64,000 bases of DNA from Branchiostoma belcheri. Its lineage: Eukaryota > Chordata > Leptocardii > Amphioxiformes > Branchiostomatidae. Every line of letters starts with the position of its first letter. The first letter of the stretch is position 1. The stretch spans positions 930,185 through 994,184 of the forward strand of contig NW_017804054.1 in the NCBI RefSeq assembly GCF_001625305.1, given 5' to 3'. The notes beneath the pieces were generated by a model. The model had not been told where the DNA came from and did not search any database. It saw only the letters and a program-made list of their open reading frames with translations. Positions 12,601-24,600 of this stretch are shown piece by piece. Both the position numbers and the translations under genes were made by a program.

Positions 12601-15600
12601 TTTGACAGCTAGTAGTGCAAAGTGGCCCCGGTGTGCCTCAAGTTTTTCAGCCAAGCACACAGGTCACCCCATGCTCTTGTTGGTCAGTATTTTGAATTTA
12701 CATGGCTCACAGCTGAAACTCATCCACTGCAAGTCACCATGCATAAGATTTAATGCAACCCTTCACACCGTACCCTAGCAGGGCTTGAACCTCCTTATCC
12801 ATGGCATACATATACAAATAATGTTCCTTTTTCTATATGCCATATATATGTCACCAGTCTGGCCTCTAAATGTATCGCTGTGATAGACAGCCCAACACTC
12901 TTGACCCTCCTTTGCCAAGAGGGTTTCGCTTTAATGAGCTTCACACTCTTGACTGGGTTGCTCTTTCAGATGGCTGATTAGGGGCAATAGAAATGGGTCC
13001 AGGTGGGGTGTTTTAACTTGAGAAATGGCACATTACCCACTGTACTCAACCTAATTCTTCATCAGGAACCGGGGCACCACTCGCAACACAGCTTTGGTAA
13101 ATTTGCCTGTCAAGCAAAATATCTGAAGGACTAGATCTCACTTCTGCAGACTTACTTGGGGTATCAAGAGATACCAGGAAGCCATTTTCTCCCAGATACA
13201 GTAGACACACACATGATGACCACATTAACATGTCACTCAACTGAAATCCAACACTTGGTGTAATGGATCACTTGCTTTATCAACTGTTGCTAGTGTGTAA
13301 ATGTGTCCAGAAAAATTGATGGCGCGACGTCTCGCTTCAGAAATACGGCCTCCCTACAACTTCAACTCATATCTTGTGAGGACCGGGGAGCTGGATTTTA
13401 TGGGTTGTATCGCACAGCCTATACCCTAGATCAGATGATTCCCCAAATTCACATTAGCAGAATTTATAACCTTATTTGCACTGTAATCTATGTATGACCT
13501 GTACCTAGGAAGAGATTGCCTTGGGTTGAGCTTTTAAGTAATCACAAACTGGGCGGAAATTTATGGTGAAATCCTCGTCCGGCCTGTTATGCTGTGATCA
13601 TCATTCAATAGAGGCCGTAAGAAATAAACCAGCTTCACCCTTTGCATCCTAATATCCCCCCATAATACCTATCAATTCTCCGAAAATGGAAGAAAAGCCC
13701 CAGAGCAAACATTTCAACGACTGCCTGGGGATCTGCTTAGGGGTTCCTTATGACAATCTTTTAGTGCCTTCAGGTACGGAAACACAATCTGGGCTAACAT
13801 AATCCCCTCCAAGTAATAATAAAAGAACCCTCTGGGAAGAAAACTTTCTTAAATCCTTCCTTCAATGTGAGCAATTAGATTGTGGACCTGATTGTGTCTG
13901 TAGCTAAACCCACCACTTTATACTTGGTTGCCTTCCATAATCTTCTCTTCTAATATATAACCAAATACCTAGTCTTGCCTGTTCTTCAATTGTGAGTCAG
14001 AACTAAGATAACAGTTTGATGGAAAGCAGCACCAATATGAATACAACAGTAGCCAGGATTTCAGCACCGAGGGCAGTGCCGAGTCAGCGATCCTTTGTAA
14101 CAGCACTACCCCACCTTTAGTTCATTCTCCTGCACACACAATACAGAAACGTTGCGGACACGATGGTAAGACAACCCTGCCGTGAGTGGTAATTTACCCG
14201 GATTACGTCTTCATGAGAAGTGCAGCCTGGTAAGAAACATAACCCTGGCCTTCTGACACCATGTGGGGTTCTGAACACATCTGCATAAGAAGATTAATAC
14301 GATCCTCTCTCAATCTTTGGCCTTTCCACTAGCCCGACACCTAATCCATAGCCATTACCTAACAAAGACTTAAAAGCAAGGATGACCTATTGCTCCTGGC
14401 AGACCTATTTCTGGAAAATATATCCAGACCAAAGAAGCCAAAATCTTTAGTGCTCACGCATGTAGATGTTAAGGCGAAATTTGTACCTCAAGCTAAGATT
14501 ACGTTTCGGGGGAAACCAGCTGAAAAAGTAATCTTTTAACGAATACTGACATGCTAATACTGCCTGATACAGGACATTCTAGAAGCTTTCCATAATGACG
14601 ATAAGCATTTGGCCATCAGACTGCTACATTACATTGGCTCTCCTATCCTGAACACATATCCTAGCAACTGTCTGTAGGACGTCAGAATGCTCAAGTGCAT
14701 ATTGCAAACACTTGGTCCATTAGACCACGAACACATGCTACATCACACTGTCATTCACAGAGAACTTTAATTGGTCTCCAAGTGTCTATTGAGGCCAAGG
14801 CCAGTCCAGAAAAGGTTTAACATTTCTGTGGGTGTCTCACCCGGCACTCCCAGGGCTTCAGAAGTGTCTCCTGCCTGGTGCCTTTGCTTAGGCTGATCGA
14901 TGAACAGACCACAGCCTTGCCAACACCGAGTAGCAAGGGACCAATTAAATCTTCCAAAACTCCAGCTATCACTTTACATGGCTGATACCGTTGATTAAAA
15001 GCAGCTCTGATTGGTAACTTGAGCTGGCCGTCTTGTTAACAGCAGACAGAAGCGGAGTGTGTGTGGGAAGGACGTTCTGAAACATTACCGGTTCGAAAGT
15101 AACCAAGGCTACTTCCACAGTCCCCGAGGTACAATAATAATAGCAAATCAAAGCCAACCATTATCGCTACAATCACTGAGAGACAAAGGAACTTCTTCTT
15201 TGATAAATGGTGGCTCCCAGGGAACTAAGTCCTTCGTGACAACTTCTTAAGAAATATTAATGCGTCCCTTTGACTGAGGGCTGCAGATTTGTATGCCAGG
15301 GCCCCTGGGAACCAGCATTCTTATGACCTTTGGGAATGATTTATGGGCGGACCAGGGGGCCGATAATGGGAACGTGACGCGCTGGAAAACTTTGAAGAAA
15401 CGCGACACATCTTCCACCGCCGGCAAGGCCACTGATATGCCTCTACATCAACACCAAGTGGCAAAAAGCACAGCACGCGGGTTCAGCAACATTGGCTGAC
15501 ATGTCATATGTGTTATTCCAGTACATTCATGGTATGTATTTGTTCAGAAAATACTACTTCAGGGATTGTCTACAAGACAATCAATCATATTCATAACATA

Positions 15601-18600
15601 TTATCTGTTTTGCTTAAAAAGTGTGCAGGCCACCAAGGTTGACAATCTGTCTTAAAGCTTCATTCTAGTGTTGAAAAATGGAAGCTGCAATGTGCACATG
15701 TTAATTTTGGTATTTTTGGTGGCATTTCTAGACATTTGAAGAGTTTGGTTTGGTCACGACAATAGAAAATCCAGTAAGAGATATGGTATACACAAACTAT
15801 ATCCTGTACATGTACTAAAAATAAATAAAAAATAAAACATGCTACATCCTTCAACATCACGACACGGCAACAAAACGCCCCGTCTCTGTAACTCACAGAT
15901 GTACCGCAACATCTGCAGCACGTCGGCAGAACGTAATGCGCCTGTGCAAAACCCTCATTTTTCAAGGTTTACGTTGGATTTTCAAGGTTGCATCAGAATT
16001 TTGCTTGTTGCAGACGCTATCTTTTCCAACATGTCATTTAGAAACTACAGACGGTATGTTGACATTATATGTGTGAATACGATCTTATATGGAGACATTC
16101 TGCCAAAATGCTATATGCACAATACATTACGGTTTCACGCAGGTGCAGTACGTTCTGCCGACGTGTTAACATCTGCTTGGTGGGACAACTATAGCTGACA
16201 AACTTGTCACTGACAGTCACATTGCAGATCCCGCACTACCGACCCAACCGTACTGTCATTTTCCTAGTGCGCTCTGGTAAAGGCAAATGGGATCTCACGG
16301 TTGGGCTGCATTGTGATTGCCGCCAATATTTTTCCCTTTGCTTTATTGGAGGCAACACTGACACGGACAGCAAGTGGTTAATAACAGTTTGTCTTGTTTT
16401 AACCACTACCATGCTAGGTAGCTCACATTGCTTCTTTAATTACAACTGTCAATACTTTTGGTTATCAAATTACAGTTACCATGTCATTACTTTAATCTGT
16501 CCAAGATTATCTTAGCACAAAAGCTTCTTATTAAATTTTCAACAGTTTTGTAAGCTTGAAAAGGACATAAGTAAGGATTGAAATGGACTTCAAATGCCAA
16601 ACATGGATTTAGTTTTACCGTTTCTTGGTAATTCTAGGACCCATTTTTATAGGTTTCACAAAAAACAAAGAGACATAGGCCACAAGGTAAACATGTAACA
16701 AGGGCTGCCTAGTTTTCATAACAGTGTTGCATCTCGACTGCTAGAAGCAATAAAGCCGCCAGTTTGATAAAGATGTCTACCTGCTGGGGAAAATCCCATT
16801 GTCACAGCTTTTAGCCAAGGGTGAGACATGACAAAACAGCATTATCCACCCCTCCTCCACACAATTCCATCCCCAGCTTCTATTTGTCTTGGCATGACCA
16901 CTAATCTTTCCGCCATGTCTAAACCGGTTTCACTGCCAGCGTGCAAGCCTCGCCATGACAGGGACGTAAACGCCGATAGGCATTGTCATCCATCATACAA
17001 GGACTCACACAGGGAAAGCGTTTGCTACATGTACATCTGGCCATTATTGGGAATAAAACAAACAGTACTTCATCCGTGGACAACACCGTTACACGTCTGT
17101 CACAGCCTAGAATTTCCCTGGGAGACATCACTGAAAACTATGTCCGACTCAAAGGGAAAACTGGCATTTTTAGCGAACTTGCAGAATGAGACATACAAAA
17201 TACATTTTCCTTTTGTCCGAGATGAATTATTTTTTTGCACGATTCAGTCGGATGAGTGAGGATGGGGCAAGGTGAAGGTGATTCAGTCAATAATTCATAT
17301 TGCCCTCAAATTCACACTTAGCCAACTGTAAAGAAAGCTCTTTCACAAGGTGGTGAAAGTCTCCTGCGTTGTCACCTCTTCACCCGAGGAAAATAGGCTT
17401 ACATTTTTCATGAGACCTTAGCCTCCGTTGTCACTTCTGCATGTCACAGTGTTGGACCATTACCAGAGGGCTAAATCACTGTATTCCTGTGTGACCCGCC
17501 GGCTGTTAACACTAGCACCCTTGGCGGTTGACACTCGGGGAGGACAAGTCGAACTAAACAGGCATGAAGGTGCAGTGCACCATGGGCTTCCACGAATTCA
17601 TAAGTCAACTGAATTCTAGTGCACCGGTACAGTGTCAATGCCTGATTGCCTTTTTCTTAGGTATAACCTAGGGCACCCCAATTCCTAACAGGTTCAAAGT
17701 TTGCCACAAAGTTCATAACTATTCAATTTTTTTGGCTACCTGGTAAGACCATCATCCATCAATGCTTTCAGTAATCTATCATTCAACGTTAACTTACTTT
17801 GCACTAGTTTTTGTGAACCATTACATTTTTAAAGTATACGTGCTGGGCTTAACAAAAAGAAGTGTGCTTCCAAGATTTTCAACAACATTTAAGCTATACC
17901 GAGCTATTGGGATTTCTGATAATGGACAGTCGTAAGTCTTTTCTAAGAATAGTATATGCTTCAGTTGAAGAGATGATCTTTATATGCCTTGAGAAATACA
18001 ACTGTGTCTCAGCAGCTCATCCTAGCTAGGTTGTTTCATCAGTCATTTGTCAGAATCTTTATTCCACGGTCGTTATCTGTAATCTCTCCCTCTTTTCTGG
18101 TTTTCCAAGCTTGAGGAAAAAGATGGAAATCTTCCTCCTAAATCTTCCTTGCATCAGTACCTGTCAAGTTGGCCATCTTCCCGGTCCCAATGCAGCAAAG
18201 AACCAGCCAAAGCACCTAAGTGTGCTCTGATGTTAACACAATGTATACCACTGCCTCTTATCTCATGTTGATAACTCTGAAAGCAGCAATGGCTCCCTTG
18301 GTACTACCTGAGTCTAGTATGCAAGATGGGATATCTTAGATTTTACTTTTAGACGTTATCTATTAATCTTTTTTCCTATTCCAACAAGTTCTCCCTGTCT
18401 GATCATGTCTATGTCCCATGACTAAAGATAATGGGTGATGTACAAAAAAAACACTACAAGACCACATTCAGCTAGATATAAAGGCATTCACATAAAGGCC
18501 TTGAAAATTTCCTTTCTGACCTGTGACACAGATAGGGCTCGTACTCCAAACCGTGTTATCTATAAATTTCCTTGTTGACCAACAGGGTATCGGCCTTCTA

Positions 18601-21600
18601 ATGGAATTACTTCTGGCCCTAGCAGCGGGAACTAATCGTTTGGCTGGAGCGGCGNNNNNNNNNNNNNNNNNNNNGCACCGGTACAGTGCCAATGATTGCC
18701 TTTTTCTTAGGTATAACCTAGGGCACCCAATTCCTAACAGGTTCAAAGTTTGCCACAAAGTTCATAACTATTCAATTTTTTGGCTACCTGGTAAGACCAT
18801 CATCCATCAATGCTTTCAGTAATCTATCATTCAACGTTAACTTACTTTGCACTAGTTTTTGTGAACCATTACATTTTGAAGTATACGTGCTGGGCTTAAC
18901 AAAAAGAAGTGTGCTTCCAAGATTTTCAACAACATTTAACAGTGGTCGAAATACTTTTTTTCAGTGCTCTGCAATATTGCAGAAGAGTCAAATTTTCGTC
19001 CTGCAATTTTGAAATACTTTCTGCAAATACACAAGCCCCCATATTACAACCTTCTGAAACCAATAATGCCTATTTTACATCATAACGTTATATATATAAC
19101 GGTATAGCTTTGTAAATCTGTAGCATTACTGAAATTCTTCAAAATATCACTCTTTTAAATATGTTCGGACCGTAAAATTTTATCGGTCCGGTCCAAAAAA
19201 CCGAAACGTCGGTGGACCGGTTTTTTTGACCGGAACAAAAAATCCATATTTGTTGTTACTGAATAACTGATGATCACTACATACAAAGAAGCCTGCCAGG
19301 AAAATCCAGCCTTCAAATAAAAGAAGTTTACCTTAGTCTCCGTCTCTCTCATTTTGCAACAATATTTTCCCGTATTTTGGTACCGATAGTCATCTAGAAA
19401 TCATAAAGGAAAAGTCTACGGGCCGTGCTTGGTTCGGATCGAGCCGAAAATCACTGATTTTACACCATATGGTCACAATGTGATGCACGTAAATTTTCAC
19501 TCGAAATGAGAAATTACCGCCCAACAAAACGGACCATTAGGTTCCCAGTGCTGTATTTCTCTTTTGTTCATGTGATCAACTTGTTTTCTTTGCTTGAATC
19601 GTGCAAAATACCAAGGAAAAACATCGAAATTTCGGCAAATTAACGCCGAGGCGAGTGTGGTTTAACCGCCGAAATGAGTCCTTAGCATGGTTCACAGAAT
19701 TTATCATAGCGCAGTCAGAATCGGGAAAGCCAGGCTAAAATATATGTCGTTATAATCCTTACAAGTCAGGGAACCTCGGGAAGTTCACTTGAAGATCACA
19801 CTTGTACACAAAAACGAGCTTTGTAGCGTCAAAGTTGACTCATTTCCATTTTTTCGGCGAGGTTTCCGCCATTGGATTTCCGTCAAAATACGCACCCTAT
19901 GGGGGTTTCGCGGTATCTGGTTGCATCTGTTTCCGGGTCACGTCCAGCGACGTCATTACCCGGCGAAGGGCCGCTGCCAAGCCAAGGGCAGTGTACTGCG
20001 CAATACTCACCCTTTCGGGAAAGAATGCTCAAGAATTATATATATGGCTCTTTTGCTTCAACTGAACGAGCCACTGACATGTATGCACTTGTGTAAAAAC
20101 GAGTACGCTAGCAATCATTCGATAGCCGATACATTTTGCCTGTATCGTTGCAAACACGTCGACGACAACACGACTTTCACCTGAATCATATTGCGCCCCG
20201 AAAATTACCTAATTTTTACCAAAATTGTTCTTAGACAGCATGAAGACAGTCCGACTTTAAAAATCTCAATCGTTGCAAAATCGTCTCCCGTGTATATAAT
20301 TGCAATCATACAGGTAAAAGCCAGGCTTCTTCGGAGTGCATAGAAGTGTATAAATATTGTCGCCCAGCCCATATAGGCTGATAGGACACCATGCATGAGT
20401 ACGTGGGATACAGAAATCACATGATTTAAACATAAGTATAAATTAATCATCAACTAGAAAGGTGACCTTTGCAAAGCCGTTACGGTTTCACAACTTCTTC
20501 CAAAAAATCCTTGACCCTTTGGCGAGTACTCTTTCTCGCAAAGGCGATTAAGGTCTGCCCTCCGTGTATATCATATAAATGATACACGCAAAAGTCGGGT
20601 CGTCTTCGAAGTACCTTATGTATCATTTCAATGATACGTGTAACTACCTAGGTTTTCCAAAGTCGGACTGACTTCCAATATAGTAACCCCACTATCATAT
20701 CTACGCATGTGGGAGACGGGTACACTGTACCAGCAATCATTTAAATAGCTAATAGAAGAGTTACCACTTGACTCTTAAAAAGCCGCGCCAATAAGGTTTC
20801 GCAACTTCTTCCCAAAAATCCAATTGGCGAGTATATTAGGGTCTGCCCTCTGTGTCTATCATATAAATGACACACGTAAACGTCGGGTCTTCCTCGGAGT
20901 GCTTTATGTATCATTTCAATGATACGTGTAACTACCTAGGTTTTCCAAAGTCGGACTGACTTCCAATATAGTAACCCCACTATCATATCTACGCATGTGT
21001 GAGACGATAAAAAAAATCCATCCTTTCACCTTTGGCGAGTACTCTTTCTCGCAAAGGCGATCATGGTCTGCCCTCCGTGTATATCATATAAATGATACAC
21101 GTAAACGTCGGGTCGTCCTCGGAGTGCTTTTTGTATCATTCCAATGATACGTGTAACTACCTAGGTTTTCCAAAGTCGGACTGACTTTCAATATAGTAGC
21201 CCCACTATCATATCTACGCATGTGGGAGACGGGTACACTGTACCAGCAATCATTTAAATGGCTAATAGAAGAGTTACCACTTGACTCTTAAAAAGCCGCG
21301 CCAATAAGGTTTCGCAACTTCTTCCCAAAAATCCAATTACGCTTTGGCGAGAATATTAGGGTCTGCCCTCCGTGTATATCATATAAATGATACACGTAAA
21401 CGTCGGGTCGTCCTCGGAGTGCTTTTTGTATCATTCCAATGATACGTGTAACTACCTAGGTTTTCCAAAGTCGGACTGACTTTCAATATAGTAACCCCAC
21501 TATCATATCTACGCATGTGGAAGACGGGTACACTGTACCAGCAATCATTTAAATAGCTAATAGAAGAGTTACCACTTGACTCTTAAAAAGCCGCGCCAAT

Positions 21601-24600
21601 AAGGTTTCGCAACTTCTTCCCAAAAATCCAATTACGCTTTGGCGAGAATATTAGGGTCTGCCCTCCGTGTATATCATATAAATGATACACGTAAACGTCG
21701 GGTCGTCCTCGGAGTGCTTTTTGTATCATTCCAATGATACGTGTAACTACCTAGGTTGTATCATTAAAAAATAATAAATTGCGCTGGTACAACCAGAAGG
21801 TATTGCGAGTTTCTCACTTGTATCATTACAATGATACACCCGGAAGTCATAAGTCAGTCCAATTTTTGAAAAAGCTTAAATAGGTGCCAGAATACCTGAA
21901 GTTTACCTTTTCACCTTGAAGACCATGTGACTAACCTAAATCGTTGCAAAATACTACATGGAGACAGTGAAACCTTAAAGGCACAGCTTTGAAAAAGCCA
22001 ATTCTTCTTCAAAGTGGTAACTCTTCTATTGACTATCAAATGATTGCTAGTACAGTGTACCCGTCTCACACATGCGTAGATATGATAGTGGGGTTACTAT
22101 ATTGGAAGTCAGTCCGACTTTGGAAAACCTAGGTAGTTACACGTATCATTGAAATGATACATAAGGTACTTCGAAGACGACCCGACGTTTACGTGTATCA
22201 TTTATATGATAGACGCGGAGGGCAGACCTTAATCGCCTTTGCGAGAAAGAGTACTCGCCATAGAGGGTGAAGGGATTTTTTATCTTCCCGCACATGCGTA
22301 GATATGATAGTGAGGTTACTATATTGGAAGTCAGTCCGACTTTGGAAAACCTAGGTAGTTACACGTATCATTGAAATGATACATAAGGTACTAGAAAGAC
22401 GACCCGACGTTTACGTGTATCATTTATATGATAGACGCGGAGGGCAGACCGTAATCGCCTTTGCGAGAAAGAGTACTCGCCAAAGGGTGGAGAGATTTTT
22501 TGGAAGAAGTTGTGAAACCTTAACGGCTTTGCAAAGGTCACCTATATGGGCTGGGCGACAATATTTATACACTTCTATGCACTCCGAAGAAGCCGGACTT
22601 TTACCTGTATGATTGCAATTATATACACGGGAGACGATTTTGCAACGATTGAGATTTTTAATGTCGGACTGTCTTCATGCTGTCTAACAACAATTTAGGT
22701 AACAATTAGGTACATTTTCGGGGCGCAATGTGATACAGGTGAAAGTGAGATTTTGTACATCTATAAACGAATGTTCTTTCCATTGCGGTTGTCTTCGGTT
22801 TAGGCAGTCTTAAGCCACCTCCTGTCGCAAGTCGGGTGCTATGTCCATGAGAGTTGTCTATTCGTTGTAACCTGTCGTAGATCGCCTCTGGTATTTCAGC
22901 TACAAAGTTTTATTGAACATCATTAGCGTGTTTTTGTAAAGTCTTCCTTTCACTGATAACCAGTTCAACCTTTCATGCATAGTGTTCGTGTTACAGTTGT
23001 ACTTTTCATCTAACACCAGTCTAGATGCTCTGTTTTGGAGAATTTGTAATTTGTCGAGTTTTGATTGTGATCCTGGAGTAACTTTGTGACTTTGGAAAAC
23101 CTAGGTAGTTACACGTATCATTGAAATGATACATAAGGTACTCCGAAGACGACCCGACGTTTACGTGTATCATTTATATGATATACACAGAGGGAAGACC
23201 ATAATCGCCTTTGCGAGAAAGAGTACTCGCCAAGGGGTGAAGGGATTTTTTTTGTCGTCTCACACATGCGTAGATATGATAGTGGGGTTACTATATTGGA
23301 AGTCAGTCTGACTTTGGAAAACCTAGGTAGTTACACGTATCATTGAAATGATACATAAGGTACTTCGAAGACGACCCGACGTTTATGCGTATCATTTATA
23401 TGATATACACAGAGGGCAGACCATAATCGCCTTTGCGAGAAAGAGTACTCGCCAAAGGGTGAAGGGATTTTTTTTTGTCGTCTCACACATGCGTAGATAT
23501 GATAGTGGTGTTACTATATTGGAAGTCAGTCCGACTTTGGAAAACCTAGGTAGTTACACGTATCATTGAAATGATACAAAAAGCACTCCGAGGACGACCC
23601 GACGTTTACGTGTATCATTTGTATGATATACACGGAGGCAGACCCTAATATACTCGCCAATTAGATTTTTGGGAAGAAGTTGCGAAACCTTATAGGCGCG
23701 GCTTTTTAAGAGCCAAGTGGTAACTCTTCTATTAGCTATTTAAATGATTGCTGGTACAGTGTACAGGTCTCCCACATGCGTAGATATGATAGTTGGGTTA
23801 CTATATTGGAAGTCAGTCCGACTTTGGAAAACCTAGGTAGTTACACGTATCATTGAAATGATACATAAGGTACTCCGAAGACGACCCGACGTTTACGTGT
23901 ATCATTTATATGATATAGAAGTTTATTGCAAATTCATGCCCGGGGGGCTAATTGCAGATTACAAACATAAAAGAACAATGAAACGTAGTATAAAATAACT
24001 AAAATCTACATGATGAAAGGTAGTTGTCTAGAGCTATAGCTATGTCTATGTCTAAGGGGTTTGACTTCTCTTTTTTAGACTATGGAAGACGTAATGTCCC
24101 ACCTTTTCTAAAATTAGTGGGTTTTGGGAAGTTAAAAGAAGAATAGTTTTTTCTTGGTCTGTAAGTTTAGTAAAATTGGGATAAATTGTAGAAGTTTGAA
24201 TAGTTAACTCATTTAGAGCGTTGCTATGAAAGGAACAATTTGAGATAAAGTGTATTTCGTCTTCCACAGCCTTTGCATTACAATATTTACAAATTCTTTC
24301 ACATACAGGTAGCCTTCTATACCGGCCTCTCTCTATCTCCAAAGGATGGGCGCTAACTCTAATTTTGCTAATGGCTGAGCGCAGTTCGAAGTCTGCAAGA
24401 CTAAGATATCGCTCTGTGTTGTACATAGTTTTACATTTTGCATAAAATCTTAACTTACCACTATCAGTTGACATAGTATGAAAAAATGTTTGTATATGCA
24501 TATCTGTAAGTCTCCTTCTCAGCATTTTCACAACATGTTCAGGATCATAATGTGAGTTTTCGGAATGCCACAGAAAGGAGTATCCATTGTGATCTAATAT

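Noticed and set aside
16828-17259. 143-codon plus-strand frame
   Set aside because: No domain, no splice signals in the right places, and composition like the surrounding intron.
18523-18822. Open frames running through the N gap and their twins at 27363-27644
   Set aside because: They are copies of the same non-coding duplicated segment, and the translation through N is an artefact.
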